From Pseudoxanthomonas sp. F37 (GTDB lineage Bacteria; Pseudomonadota; Gammaproteobacteria; Xanthomonadales; Xanthomonadaceae), in assembly GCF_022965755.1 (NCBI RefSeq), contig NZ_CP095187.1, forward strand, positions 1,116,001 to 1,180,000: a DNA stretch of 64,000 nt. Direction: 5' to 3'. The translations under genes and the position numbers were made by a program. The notes below the pieces were generated by a model that did no database searches, had not been told where the DNA came from, and worked only from the letters and a program-made list of their open reading frames with translations. This document shows, one piece after another, positions 18,012-27,707 of this stretch (positions within the stretch are counted from its first letter, which is position 1; each line of letters starts with the position of its first letter).

Positions 18012-20093
18012 CTACAGGCCCGCCTGCGCGGCCTGCTGCTCCGCCGTCAGCGCGATGTACGGCGTTTCCCGGTCGGTGCGCTGCGGATGGCGGCGGGCGA
18101 TCAGGATGGTCCGGATCGAGAAGACCAGGATGCTGAACACCACGAACAGGAACAATGCCGTCAGGCCCGTGTTGACGTAGGCGTTGGTGACGATCTGCTG
18201 CATCTGCTCCATGTTCTTGGCCGGCGCCAGGATCTCGCCCTGGGCGATGCCGGTCTTGAACTTGTCCGCCTGCGCCAGGAAGCCCTGCGCGGGGTTCTTG
18301 TCGAACAGCTTGATCAGGCCGGCGTAGCTGGTGCAGATCAGCAGCCACACGGCGGGCACGGCCGTCACCCACGCATAGCGGTCGCGCTTGAGCTTGAACA
18401 GCACCACCGTGCCCAGCATCAGGGCGATGCCGGCGAGCATCTGGTTGGAGATGCCGAACAGCGGCCACAGCGTCTGGATGCCCCCGAACGGGTCCACCAC
18501 GCCGGTGTAGAGCAGATAACCCCACAGCGCCACGCAGCCGCCGGTGGCGATGATGTTGGCGGTCCACGATTCGGTCCTGCGCAGCGCCGGGATGAAGTTG
18601 CCCAGCAGGTCCTGCAGCATGAAACGGCCGGCGCGCGTGCCCGCATCCACCGCGGTCAGGATGAACAGCGCCTCGAACAGGATGGCGAAGTGGTACCAGA
18701 ACGCCATGCTGTTCGCGGTGGGCAGCACCTGGTGCAGGATCTGCGCGATGCCCACGGCCAGCGTGGGCGCACCGCCGGCACGCGAAAGGATGGTGTGCTC
18801 GCCGATGTCCCGGGCGGTCGCTTCGAGCACCTCGGGCGTGATGTGGAAGCCCCACTCGCTGACCTTGGCGGCCACGGCGACGGCGTCGGTGCCGATCGCC
18901 GAGGCCGGGCTGTTCATCGCGTAGTAGATGCCCGGTTCCAGGATGGCGGCGGCGACCAGCGCCATGACCGCAACGAACGATTCCATCAGCATGCCGCCGT
19001 AGCCGATGTACGGCATGTGCGACTCGTTCGCCAGCAGCTTGGGCGTGGTGCCCGACGAGATCAGCGCATGGAAGCCCGAAACCGCGCCACAGGCGATGGT
19101 GATGAACAGGAACGGGAAGATGCCGCCCTTCCACACCGGACCATCGCCGGTGCTGGCGAACTGGGTCAGCGCCGGCATCTTCAGGTCGGGCATCACGATC
19201 AGGATGCCGATGGCGAGGCCGACGATGGTACCGATCTTGAGGAAGGTGGACAGATAGTCGCGCGGGGCCAGCAGCAGCCACACGGGCAGCACCGAGGCGA
19301 CGAAGCCGTAGCCGATCAGCATCCAGGTGATCTGGGTACCGGTGAAGGTGAAGGCCGGGCCCCAGGTGGGGTGCGCGCCCACCTTGCCGCCCAGCCAGAT
19401 GGCGCCCAGCAGCAGGATCAGGCCCACCACGGAGATCTCGCCGATCCTGCCGGGGCGGATGTAGCGCATGTAGACGCCCATGAGCAGGGCGATGGGCATC
19501 GTCGCGATGACGGTGAACATGCCCCAGGGACTTTCCGCCAGCGCCTTCACCACCACCATCGCCAGCACCGCCAGGATGATGATCATGATCAGGAACGCGC
19601 CGAACAGGGCGATGGTGCCGGGAATGGGCCCCAGCTCCTCGCGCACCAGGTCGCCCAGCGAACGGCCGTTGCGCCGGCTGGACAGGAACAGGACCATGAA
19701 GTCCTGCACCGCGCCCGCGAACACCACGCCCACGACCAGCCACAGCAGGCCGGGCAGGTAGCCCATCTGGGCGGCGAGCACCGGACCCACCAGCGGGCCG
19801 GCGCCGGCGATGGCCGCAAAGTGGTGGCCGAACAACACCTGCTTGTTGGTCGGCACGTAGTCCAGGCCATCGTTGTTCAGCACGGCCGGCGTGGCGCGCA
19901 GGGGGTCCAGCTGCATGACGTTGCGCGCGATGAACATCGCATAGAAGCGGTAGGCGATCAGGTAGATCGACACCGCGGCGACCACGATCCACAGCGCGTT
20001 GATGTGCTCGCCGCGCCGCAGTGCCACCGTGCCCAGCGCGAACGCGCCCGCCACCGCAAGCAATGCCCAGCCGAGCTTGGACAGACCCTTCAT
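18012..20093 (-). CDS. cstA: carbon starvation protein A, pyruvate/peptide transporter
   Basis: 693 residues from the ATG at 20093, which has a perfect GGAGGT six bases upstream; a GTG two codons earlier overlaps that site. About 16-18 membrane segments. Typical CstA blocks include DYVPTNKQVLFGHHFAAIAGAGPLVGPVLAAQ near the N-terminus, the PGLLWLVVGVVFAGAVQDF block, and HALISSGTTPK. The family imports pyruvate and has been linked to peptide use under starvation. It forms an operon with ybdD, and the peptide cluster lies a few kilobases away. Confidence 0.95.
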   Translation of the reverse strand: MKGLSKLGWALLAVAGAFALGTVALRRGEHINALWIVVAAVSIYLIAYRFYAMFIARNVMQLDPLRATPAVLNNDGLDYVPTNKQVLFGHHFAAIAGAGPLVGPVLAAQMGYLPGLLWLVVGVVFAGAVQDFMVLFLSSRRNGRSLGDLVREELGPIPGTIALFGAFLIMIIILAVLAMVVVKALAESPWGMFTVIATMPIALLMGVYMRYIRPGRIGEISVVGLILLLGAIWLGGKVGAHPTWGPAFTFTGTQITWMLIGYGFVASVLPVWLLLAPRDYLSTFLKIGTIVGLAIGILIVMPDLKMPALTQFASTGDGPVWKGGIFPFLFITIACGAVSGFHALISSGTTPKLLANESHMPYIGYGGMLMESFVAVMALVAAAILEPGIYYAMNSPASAIGTDAVAVAAKVSEWGFHITPEVLEATARDIGEHTILSRAGGAPTLAVGIAQILHQVLPTANSMAFWYHFAILFEALFILTAVDAGTRAGRFMLQDLLGNFIPALRRTESWTANIIATGGCVALWGYLLYTGVVDPFGGIQTLWPLFGISNQMLAGIALMLGTVVLFKLKRDRYAWVTAVPAVWLLICTSYAGLIKLFDKNPAQGFLAQADKFKTGIAQGEILAPAKNMEQMQQIVTNAYVNTGLTALFLFVVFSILVFSIRTILIARRHPQRTDRETPYIALTAEQQAAQAGL

Positions 20094-20204
20094 AAGCACA
20101 CCTCCAGGGAGAACCGGGGTAGGGTCCTCCCGCGCGCCGGTGGGGTCAATCCGTAATGCCTGATTCGGTCTTCGACTTTGGTCGCAATCCGGCGGGGTAG
20201 GGCG

Positions 20205-21218
20205 TCAGAGCCAGCGCGAACGCTTGAACAGGCGGTACAGGCCGAAGCAGGCCAGCGCCACGCCGGCGATCAGGATGGGATAGGCGAAGCGGCCGGCCAG
20301 TTCGGGCATGTGTTCGAAGTTCATGCCGTACCAGCTGGTGATCAGCGTGGGGGCGGCGAGCAGTGCGGCCCACGCGCCCAGGCGCTTGACGATCTCGCCC
20401 TGCGCCAGCGTCACCAGCGACAGGTTCACGCTGAGCGCCGTGGTGAGCATCTCGCGCAGGGTGTCGGTGTACTCGTTCACGCGCAGCACGTGGTCCTGCA
20501 CGTCGCGGAAGTACAGCCGCACTTCTTCCGGGATCAGCGCGCTCTGCGAACGCGTCAGCTGCGCCAGCACGTCCTGCAGCGGCGCCACCGCCAGCCGCAT
20601 CTGGGTCAGCTCGCGCTTGAGCTCGTACAGCTTGACCACCGTCACCCGCCGGTAGGTGTCGGAGAAGATGTCCTTCTCCAGCGCATCCAGCGTCTGCTTG
20701 AACTGGTCGATGATGGGCCGGTAGTTGTCGACGACGTAGTCCAGCACCGCATACAGCCCGTACGAGGGCCCCAGTGCGAGCAGCTCCGGTTCGCGCTGCA
20801 CGCGTTCGCGCACGGGTGCGTACGACAGCGACGCGCCATGCCGCACCGTCACCAGGTAGCGGGGGCCCAGGAAGGCGTGGGTTTCGCCGAAGCGGATGCG
20901 GTCGTCCACCACCTGCGCCGTGTGCACGGCCACGAACAGCGAGTTGCCATAGGCCTCCAGCTTCGGGCGCTGGTGCGCATTCTGCGCGTCCTCCACGGCC
21001 AGGTCGTGCAGGCAGAACTCTTCCTGCAGTTTCTCCAGGATGGCGTCCGCCGGCTCGTACAGGCCCACCCAGATGAAGCTGCCGTCATCGACGGCCAGCA
21101 CGTCGCTGATCTCGTCCAGCCCGATGTCGCGCCGCTTGCCGCCCTGGTCGTAGACCACGCAGTTGATGACGCACTGGGGCAGGGCGGGTTTCGTATCGAC
21201 GGGCGCGAGGTCGTTCAT
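20205..21218 (-). CDS. corA: CorA-type magnesium/cobalt transporter
   Basis: 337 residues from MNDLAPVD at 21218. A soluble N-terminal funnel domain is followed by a long helix and two C-terminal membrane segments. The pore signature is present as SWYGMNFEHMPEL (GMN motif) after the first segment, and the tail is basic (RLFKRSRW), as in CorA. It moves Mg2+ (and Co2+) across the inner membrane as a pentamer. It is separated from cstA by 111 bases, and the two may or may not share a promoter. Confidence 0.93.
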   Translation of the reverse strand: MNDLAPVDTKPALPQCVINCVVYDQGGKRRDIGLDEISDVLAVDDGSFIWVGLYEPADAILEKLQEEFCLHDLAVEDAQNAHQRPKLEAYGNSLFVAVHTAQVVDDRIRFGETHAFLGPRYLVTVRHGASLSYAPVRERVQREPELLALGPSYGLYAVLDYVVDNYRPIIDQFKQTLDALEKDIFSDTYRRVTVVKLYELKRELTQMRLAVAPLQDVLAQLTRSQSALIPEEVRLYFRDVQDHVLRVNEYTDTLREMLTTALSVNLSLVTLAQGEIVKRLGAWAALLAAPTLITSWYGMNFEHMPELAGRFAYPILIAGVALACFGLYRLFKRSRWL

Positions 21219-21277
21219 GGCGTGAATCGTGCGCCACGCGCGCGGTCGCGGCAAGCCCGGTCACCTCTGCGCCGACG

Positions 21278-21352
21278 GTAGGAGCGGGCCATGCCCGCGA
21301 TGCTTTCCGGTGGATGCCTGCACAAGAGCATCGCGCCCAAGGGCGCTCCTAC
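21278..21352. repeat. REP doublet with GTAG head
   Basis: A GTAGGAGCGGGCCATGCCCGCGATG palindrome unit is followed after about 27 bases by an inverted unit reading CATCGCGCCCAAGGGCGCTCCTAC. Both outer ends carry GTAG/CTAC, the head of xanthomonad REP elements mobilised by RAYT transposases. It sits between the corA start and the GH97 stop. The same element occurs three more times after the ABC permease gene. Confidence 0.8.
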
Positions 21353-21368
21353 ACACAAGCCTCCGTCA

Positions 21369-23390
21369 TCACTGCGCCACGAAGCGGATCGCCTGCCCAC
21401 CGCCCGGCGCCAGCTTCAGCGTCAGCGTGTCGGCGCGGGTCACCGTGCGCTCTTCGATCACGATGTCCTGCGGCGCAGTCTTCCAGTGCGCCTGGTCGCC
21501 ATCGCGGTAGATCTGCGCCGTGTAGCGGCGGCCCTGCTCCAGGAAGGACAGCGGCACGCTCAGCGTGCGGCCGTCCTCATCGGTCAGCGCACCCAGGTAC
21601 CAGTTGTCGCCGCCGCGTTCCTTGCGGGCGATAGTCACGTAGTCGCCCACTTCGCCGTTCAGTACGCGGGTGTCGTCCCAGTCCACCGGCACGTCCTTGA
21701 TGAACTGGAACGGGGCCGGATTCTTCTCGTAGTTCTCCAGCAGGTCGGCGGCCATCTGCAACGGGCTGTAGATCACCACGTACAGCGACAGCTGCTTGGC
21801 CCAGGTGGTGGCGATGCCGTCGGTGGAGCGCGTCTTCATGCCGAAGATGCCCGGCGTGTAATCCATGGGGCCGGCCAGCAGGCGGGTGAACACCAGGTTG
21901 GCCTCGTGTTCCGGCGGGTTGCCGGGCTGTCCCCAGGCGCTGAACTCCATGCCGCGCGCGCCTTCGCGGGTGATCCAGTTCGGATACGTGCGGCGCAGGC
22001 CGCTGTCCTTGATCGGCTCGTGCGGGTTCACCGCGATGTGGCGCTTGGCCGCTTCGGTCACCACCTTCAGGTGATGGCGCGCCATGTCCTGGCCTTCGTG
22101 CCACGCGTAGTGGCGCTGGCCGTCGGCGCCGGTGACCTTGGCCTGGCTGGCGTCGGCCACGTAGCCGGTCTTCACCGCCGGCACGCCCACGCGCTGGTAC
22201 AGGTCGAAGGCGTCGCCCAGTTGCTCTTCATAGTGCGCGGCGTTGCCGGAGGTCTCGTGGTGGCCGATCAGCACGACGCCTTTCGAGCGGGCGTAGCGGC
22301 TGAGCGCTTCCAGGTCGAAATCCGGATACGACCGGGTGAAGCTGAAATCCTCGCCGTTGCCGAACCAGTCGCCGTCCCAGCCCACGTTCCAGCCTTCCAC
22401 CAGCACGCCGCCGAAGCCGTGTTTCGCAGCGAAATCGATGTGCTTGCGGACGTTCTCGTTGGTGGCGCCGTGCTTGGGGCCGGACGCCCAGCTCTTCAGA
22501 TCCAGGTGCATTTCCCACCACACGCCGACGTACTTCATCGGTGTGACCCACGACACGTCGCCCAGGGCGTTGGGTTCGTTGAGATTCAGCGTGAGGCTGG
22601 ACATCGCCAGGCCCGCCGCATCGTCGCTCAGCAGCAGCGTGCGCCACGGCGTATCGAACGGCGCCGCACGCACCACCTTGCCTTCGCCGATGCCCGGGGT
22701 CAGGTCGGCCTTGAGTTTGCGGTCCTCCACGCGGGTCAGGTTCATGCCGCTGTAGTCGACCAGTGCCGCCTCGTGGATGGACAGGTGGGTGCCGTCCCCG
22801 AACCTGAAGGTGATCGGCGTCTGCGCATCGCCGACCTGCTGCACCGGCGTGCGGTGGTACAGGTACTCCTCGCGGTTCCATTCGCCGGCGGGGATCCACC
22901 ACGCGGTGGCATCGCGCGCCAGCGAGAATTCGGTCAGCTCCTCGCTGATCTTCACCTGCTCCAGGCCGGGCTGCTCCGGGAAGCGGTACCGGAAGCCCAC
23001 GCCATCGTCGAACACCCGGAACACCACGTCGAAGCGGCGGAAGGGCCTGGCCTTCTCCTTCAGCGTGACCGTCAGTTCGTTGTAGTGGTTGCGGATGAAG
23101 CGGCGCTCGCCCCAGGGCTGTTCCCAGGTTTCGTCGAACGTGCGCGTGCGCGGCTGCACGATCTCGATGTTGCGCTCGAACTTGGGCGCATCCAGCAGCA
23201 GGAAGCCGAGCCGCGACGGGGCGATGACCGGTTGACCCTTGCGCGACACCGCATACGAGGGCCGGCCGTCGTTGTCGGTGGCCAGTTCCACCACGAGGGT
23301 GCCGTCGGGCGAGGTCACGCGCGGTCCGGGCGCCGCATGCGCGGTGGCGCTGGACAGCAGGACGAAGAGCGGAATCAGGAAACGGTGCAT
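21369..23390 (-). CDS. glycoside hydrolase family 97, secreted alpha-glucosidase-like
   Basis: 673 residues from MHRFLIPLFVLLSSATAHAAPG at 23390, a clear signal peptide. The N-terminal beta-sandwich (about residues 20-270) is followed by a (beta/alpha)8 barrel and a small C-terminal beta domain. The barrel contains WWEMHLDL, DYTPGIFGM and NPHEPIKDSGLRRTYPN; the Glu of HEPIK matches the catalytic region of SusB-like inverting members. It probably releases glucose from alpha-glucans in the periplasm. Retaining GH97 members act on galactosides, so the exact sugar is not settled by sequence. Confidence 0.88.
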   Translation of the reverse strand: MHRFLIPLFVLLSSATAHAAPGPRVTSPDGTLVVELATDNDGRPSYAVSRKGQPVIAPSRLGFLLLDAPKFERNIEIVQPRTRTFDETWEQPWGERRFIRNHYNELTVTLKEKARPFRRFDVVFRVFDDGVGFRYRFPEQPGLEQVKISEELTEFSLARDATAWWIPAGEWNREEYLYHRTPVQQVGDAQTPITFRFGDGTHLSIHEAALVDYSGMNLTRVEDRKLKADLTPGIGEGKVVRAAPFDTPWRTLLLSDDAAGLAMSSLTLNLNEPNALGDVSWVTPMKYVGVWWEMHLDLKSWASGPKHGATNENVRKHIDFAAKHGFGGVLVEGWNVGWDGDWFGNGEDFSFTRSYPDFDLEALSRYARSKGVVLIGHHETSGNAAHYEEQLGDAFDLYQRVGVPAVKTGYVADASQAKVTGADGQRHYAWHEGQDMARHHLKVVTEAAKRHIAVNPHEPIKDSGLRRTYPNWITREGARGMEFSAWGQPGNPPEHEANLVFTRLLAGPMDYTPGIFGMKTRSTDGIATTWAKQLSLYVVIYSPLQMAADLLENYEKNPAPFQFIKDVPVDWDDTRVLNGEVGDYVTIARKERGGDNWYLGALTDEDGRTLSVPLSFLEQGRRYTAQIYRDGDQAHWKTAPQDIVIEERTVTRADTLTLKLAPGGGQAIRFVAQ

Positions 23391-23435
23391 GCGACCCTCG
23401 CGATGAGCAGAGGGCCGCATCGTGCGTGGCCGGGC

Positions 23436-24614
23436 TCAGGGCGACAAGCGTCGCGGCATGAATACGTATGCAAGCGCCAGATGGACCGGCATCATCAGCG
23501 CGATCCACGCCTGGTTGTATTGCGGCCGCAACGGCAGCCAGTGCAGGAACCACGCCACCAGCGCGCCTGCGGCGATGGCGAGCGTGAGCCAGCCGAACCA
23601 CACCGGCGGGTTGCGGCGGCGCAGCACGGCGATTGCGCCGGGCACCAGCAGCACGCACAGCGGATTGAACAGCAGCAGGTTGCGGTTGGCCCACGCGGCC
23701 CAGTGGTCGGTGAAGCCCCACAGGTACACCAGCAGCGCGCCCGCCACGCAGCACAGCAGCCAGAACGGCAGCGCCACGGCCGCGATCACGCGGGGCCAGC
23801 GCCGCCCCAGCCACGCGACCAGCGCCGCGACCACCACGCCCGCGAGCAGCCAGGGCCACCAGCGGCGTGGCGTTTCGGCCGGCTCCGGCGCGATACGGTG
23901 CGGCAGCAGCTGCATCTCCGACTGCACCAGCGGGCGGCCATCGGCGTTCTTCGCCTCGCGCAGGCTGTCGGCCAGGCGCATCGGCACGTAGCCTTCCTCC
24001 CAGCGCGACATCGGCTTGTCCGCCGACGGGCCCAGGCCCACGTCGAAGCCCAGCCACATCCACGTTGCCGGCGAGGCCAGCCGCACGGCTTCGCTGCGCA
24101 AGGTGTTGCCGCGCGAACGGCCCGCCAGCTGCGATTTCAGCGCGCCGCCCAGCGCGGCATCGAGCGCGTCGCGTACCTGGGTGGAACAGTTGGAGGTGAA
24201 GTAGTCGTAGCGATAGCGCGCGTTCTCCGGCCGGGCGCGTTCGGCCAGCGCGCTGGCCAGCGCCTGCGCCTGTCCGGGGGTGACGTCGAGCCACTGCAGG
24301 GAAACGCCGCGGCCGCTGTCGCGGTACTGCGCCAGGTCCTGCTCGAACGGCAGGGCGACCAGGTAATACATCATGTGGCCGCGCGCGAAGTTGCCCACGA
24401 AATCGGCTTCCGACGGGTCGAAGAAGCCGAAGTTGTACGAGATGGCGTCGCCGCTGGCGGGATCGACCACGATGATGGCGTTGTGCCCGAAGCGCTCGAA
24501 GAACACCTCGCCGGGCTGCATGGTGGCCACGCCGATGCGGGGCGCCGCCCACGCCGTGGCGGCCAGCAGCCACAGCGCGCCCAGCAGCGCCAGGCGCGCG
24601 ATCGCGCTACGCAT
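23436..24614 (-). CDS. DUF4105 domain membrane protein
   Basis: 392 residues from the ATG at 24614 (MRSAIARLALLG). A signal-like segment is followed by a periplasmic domain with FFERFGHNAIIVVD, YNFGFFDPSE and YDYFTSNCST, the His and Cys blocks of DUF4105, a fold related to NlpC/P60-type enzymes. The C-terminal third has about five membrane segments. The start overlaps the corC stop by eight bases, so it is coupled to corC. The domain's activity here is not known. Confidence 0.85.
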   Translation of the reverse strand: MRSAIARLALLGALWLLAATAWAAPRIGVATMQPGEVFFERFGHNAIIVVDPASGDAISYNFGFFDPSEADFVGNFARGHMMYYLVALPFEQDLAQYRDSGRGVSLQWLDVTPGQAQALASALAERARPENARYRYDYFTSNCSTQVRDALDAALGGALKSQLAGRSRGNTLRSEAVRLASPATWMWLGFDVGLGPSADKPMSRWEEGYVPMRLADSLREAKNADGRPLVQSEMQLLPHRIAPEPAETPRRWWPWLLAGVVVAALVAWLGRRWPRVIAAVALPFWLLCCVAGALLVYLWGFTDHWAAWANRNLLLFNPLCVLLVPGAIAVLRRRNPPVWFGWLTLAIAAGALVAWFLHWLPLRPQYNQAWIALMMPVHLALAYVFMPRRLSP

Positions 24615-25482
24615 CCGCCAGCACCCCGACATGGAATGCGTGCACGCGCCGCGCATCGGCCCGCGCCACCCGGAACAGGAAACGGCCCAGCGTCAGTTCC
24701 TCGCCGGTTTCGGGCAGGTGGCCGATGGCGGCGGTGACCAGCCCGCCGACGGTGTCGTACTCGTCGTCCGGGAAGTCGGCACCGAAGCGTTCGTTGAAGT
24801 CGGCGATGGGCGTCAGCGCATCCACCACGAACTGGCCGTCGGCCTGCGCGGCGATCAGGGCGGCGCCGTCCTCGGCTTCGTCGTGCTCGTCGTCGATCTC
24901 GCCGACGATCTGTTCCAGCACGTCCTCGATGGTCACCAGGCCGGCCACGCCGCCGTACTCGTCCACCACGATCGCCATGTGGTTGCGCGACAGGCGGAAC
25001 TCCTTCAGCAGCAGGTTCAGCTTCTTCGACTCGGGAATCAGCACCGCCGGCCGCAGCAGCTCGCGCACGGTGCCGGGGCCGTTGTCGGCCACCACCCCGC
25101 GCAGCAGGTCCTTGGCCAGCAGGATGCCCAGGATCTCGTCCTTGTTGTCGCCGTGGACGGGAAAGCGCGAATGGCCGGATTCCACCACCTGCTTCATCAG
25201 GTCCAGGAAGCGCGCCTCCACCGGCAGCGACACCATCTGCGCGCGCGGCACCATCACGTCGCCCACGGTCAGGTCGGCCACGGCGATGGCGCCTTCCATC
25301 ATCTTCAGGGTGTCGCCGCCGATCAGGCCGTCGGACTGCGCGTCGCGCAGCAGGTCCACCAGGTCGTCGCGTGTGCTGGGTTCGCCGGAGAACGCCGAAC
25401 TGAGGCGGTCCAGCCAGGAGCGCCGCTTCTCCGAGGGTTTGTCGGAGCCGTCCGGCGCGCGGGTACTGTCGTCTTCTGACAT
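24607..25482 (-). CDS. corC: CorC/HlyC family CBS-domain protein
   Basis: 291 residues, no membrane segments. Two CBS motifs lie in the middle (DVMVPRAQMVSL... and HMAIVVDEYGGVAGLVTIEDVLEQIVGEIDDE), then a C-terminal CorC_HlyC domain (VDALTPIADFNERFG). The family is linked to Mg2+/Co2+ efflux or resistance. The order phoH-ybeY-corC is the widespread ybeZYX arrangement, here with one extra gene between ybeY and corC and no lnt after it. Confidence 0.92.
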   Translation of the reverse strand: MSEDDSTRAPDGSDKPSEKRRSWLDRLSSAFSGEPSTRDDLVDLLRDAQSDGLIGGDTLKMMEGAIAVADLTVGDVMVPRAQMVSLPVEARFLDLMKQVVESGHSRFPVHGDNKDEILGILLAKDLLRGVVADNGPGTVRELLRPAVLIPESKKLNLLLKEFRLSRNHMAIVVDEYGGVAGLVTIEDVLEQIVGEIDDEHDEAEDGAALIAAQADGQFVVDALTPIADFNERFGADFPDDEYDTVGGLVTAAIGHLPETGEELTLGRFLFRVARADARRVHAFHVGVLADA

Positions 25483-25522
25483 CTCTGGGGAATGGTCGCC
25501 CCGCTGGGGCGTGGGGTTCAGT

Positions 25523-26107
25523 CTAACGCGGTTGTCCGCCGGACGCAGGCGCTGGCGCCCCTTCGGGCGCGTCGGCGTCCGGAGCCTCCTCGGGTAGGTC
25601 CAGGCTGTAGCTGCACCCCACCAGGGTCTTGCCGGGATGCGAGGACACGTTGCTGACGTTGAGAATGACGGATTCGATCAGCACCTGGCCGCTTTCGCCA
25701 TCGCGGGATTCTTCGCTGCGCAGCTCCTTGCCGAACATGGCCTTGGCCGGCGTATCGATGGCCGTTTCCAGCCCGAGTTCGCCGGCCAGCGGCCGGGGGT
25801 CGGGCAGGTCCAGGATCGCCATCACGCTGCCGCCGGAGAAGGCGATGTGGCTGCTCTCGTGCCCGAACACGCGGATCGGCGACGCCAGGCGGTATTCGGT
25901 CATGAACATGTTGGCCTGCGGCAGCGGCTGCCAGCCCAGTGCCACGGCCTCCAGGGGGTCCTGCAGGGCGGGCGCCAGCGCCATGAAGCCGGCCATGTCG
26001 CCGCGGCATTCGATCAGTGCGGCGAGGTCGGGCGGGGCCGTCCGGGCATGCACCGGAACGGGCAGGGCCAGTGCGATACAGGACGCAAGCGACAGCAGGC
26101 GCGGCAC
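25523..26107 (-). CDS. exported protein of unknown function between ybeY and corC
   Basis: 194 residues from a GTG at 26107, two bases after the ybeY stop, with GGAAGG upstream inside the end of ybeY. The signal peptide is VPRLLSLASCIALALPVPVHA. The mature protein has two cysteines (ECRGDM and VGCSYSL) and ends in an acidic, Pro/Ala-rich tail (about the last 25 residues). I do not recognise the family. Its tight spacing suggests it is translated together with ybeY. Confidence 0.8.
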   Translation of the reverse strand: MPRLLSLASCIALALPVPVHARTAPPDLAALIECRGDMAGFMALAPALQDPLEAVALGWQPLPQANMFMTEYRLASPIRVFGHESSHIAFSGGSVMAILDLPDPRPLAGELGLETAIDTPAKAMFGKELRSEESRDGESGQVLIESVILNVSNVSSHPGKTLVGCSYSLDLPEEAPDADAPEGAPAPASGGQPR

Positions 26108-26109
26108 GG

Positions 26110-26598
26110 TCAGCCTTCCGCGTAGGGGTCGGCAATGCCGAGTTCGGCCAGGATCTCGCGTTCCAGCTGTTCCATGCAGTCGGCCTCCTTGTCGTCCTCG
26201 TGGTCCCAGCCCAGCAGGTGCAGGGCACCGTGCACGGTCATGTGGGCGTAATGCGCGGCCAGCGGCTTCTTCTGCTCCTTCGCCTCGCGCGCGACCACCG
26301 GCGCGCAGATCACCAGGTCGCCGAGCAGCGGCATCTTCACGCCCTTGGGCAGCTTGACGCCTTCGGCCATCTCGGCCGGGAAGCTGAGCACGTTGGTGGC
26401 GTAGTCGCGTCCGCGGTAATGCCGGTTGAGCGCGCGGCCTTCCTTGCTGTCGACGATGCGGATGGCGAGGTCCGCTTCGCGGATGCGGCCCTTCAGCGCC
26501 GCGGCCACCCACTTGCGGAAGCTCACCGGCGAGGGGATGCCGGTGCGCGGCAGCGCATAGCTGACGGAAACGTCGAGACGGACGGGGCCTTGGGTCAT
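26110..26598 (-). CDS. ybeY: endoribonuclease YbeY, rRNA maturation factor
   Basis: 162 residues. The zinc-binding motif [11 protein letters not shown] (H-x3-H-x5-H) is intact near residue 128, and [11 protein letters not shown] is the second family signature. YbeY processes the 3' end of 16S rRNA and takes part in ribosome quality control. It is transcribed after phoH, with a gap of about 95 bases between the phoH stop and its start. Confidence 0.96.
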   Translation of the reverse strand: MTQGPVRLDVSVSYALPRTGIPSPVSFRKWVAAALKGRIREADLAIRIVDSKEGRALNRHYRGRDYATNVLSFPAEMAEGVKLPKGVKMPLLGDLVICAPVVAREAKEQKKPLAAHYAHMTVHGALHLLGWDHEDDKEADCMEQLEREILAELGIADPYAEG

Positions 26599-26692
26599 GG
26601 GGTATGCCTCGATGGAGTCGAACGTGCCCGACGGCTCGCGGCGTCATCATCCCGCGAAGCAAAGCGGTGGAGCAAGCTCGACGCTGCGGGCA

Positions 26693-27679
26693 TCACGCGG
26701 CCGGTCCGGTCTCGGCATCCTTGCCGTCACGCGCATCGTAAGCCCGCACGATCTTCGCCACCAGCGGATGGCGCACCACGTCGCGGCTGGTGAAGAAGGT
26801 GAACGAGATGCCGTCGACCTCGCGCAGCACGTCCAGGGCGTCCTTCAGGCCCGACTTCTGGTTCCGCGGCAGGTCGATCTGGGTGAGGTCGCCGGTCACC
26901 ACCGCCGTGCTGCCGTAGCCGATGCGGGTGAGGAACATCTTCATCTGTTCGATGGTGGTGTTCTGCGCCTCGTCGAGGATGACGAAGGCATCGTTGAGCG
27001 TGCGGCCGCGCATGTAGGCCAGCGGCGCGATCTCGATGACGTTCTTCTCCAGCAGCTTGACCACCTTCTCCACGCCCAGCATCTCGTACAGGGCGTCGTA
27101 CAGCGGCCGCAGGTAGGGGTCGACCTTCTGCGAGAGGTCGCCGGGCAGGAAGCCCAGCTTCTCGCCGGCCTCCACCGCGGGGCGCACCAGGATCAGCCGC
27201 TGCACGCGCGACTCGTTCAACGCCTCCACCGCACTGGCCACGGCCAGGAACGTCTTGCCGGTGCCCGCCGGGCCGATGCCGAAGTTGATGTCGTGGGTGG
27301 CGATGGCGTGCAGGTACTTGGCCTGGTTGGCGCCGCGACCGCGCACGGTGCCGCGCTTGACCTTGATGGCCACGTCCTGCGGGGCATAGCCCTCGTCGGC
27401 CACCTGGTCCACGTTGGCGGCATTCAGGCGCAGATGGATGGCCTCGCTGTCGAAGGTTTCGCCGGCGGCTTCCTGGTACAGCGCATGCAGCAGCTTCTCG
27501 GTCGCGGCCACGGCCTTCTCCGGGCCGGTGACGCGGAAGACGGCGCCGCGGTTGGCGATTTCCACGCCCAGCCGCAGTTCGATCTGGCGCAGGTGGGCGT
27601 CGAAGGGGCCGGCCAGGTTGGCCAGGCGTTCGGTGTTTTCGGGTTCCAGGGTGAATTCGCGCTTGCTGGGGGCAGTCAT
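26693..27679 (-). CDS. ybeZ: PhoH-like (YbeZ) ATPase
   Basis: 328 residues from [11 protein letters not shown] at 27679; the open frame extends far upstream, but nothing before this point resembles the family. The P-loop is [13 protein letters not shown] near residue 130, followed by [17 protein letters not shown] and the Walker B region [11 protein letters not shown]. YbeZ binds YbeY and is thought to help RNA remodelling. It lies directly upstream of ybeY on the same strand. Confidence 0.93.
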   Translation of the reverse strand: MTAPSKREFTLEPENTERLANLAGPFDAHLRQIELRLGVEIANRGAVFRVTGPEKAVAATEKLLHALYQEAAGETFDSEAIHLRLNAANVDQVADEGYAPQDVAIKVKRGTVRGRGANQAKYLHAIATHDINFGIGPAGTGKTFLAVASAVEALNESRVQRLILVRPAVEAGEKLGFLPGDLSQKVDPYLRPLYDALYEMLGVEKVVKLLEKNVIEIAPLAYMRGRTLNDAFVILDEAQNTTIEQMKMFLTRIGYGSTAVVTGDLTQIDLPRNQKSGLKDALDVLREVDGISFTFFTSRDVVRHPLVAKIVRAYDARDGKDAETGPAA

Positions 27680-27707
27680 GGGGCAGGGGTTCGATGTATC
27701 CGGGGGG

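Noticed and set aside
17724-20156. 810-codon open frame on the plus strand
   Set aside because: Antisense to cstA-ybdD and made of His/Asp/Arg-rich low-complexity sequence.
21291-24737. 1148-codon open frame on the plus strand
   Set aside because: Antisense to the GH97 and DUF4105 genes; composition-driven, rich in His, Arg and Gln, with no start site or motif.
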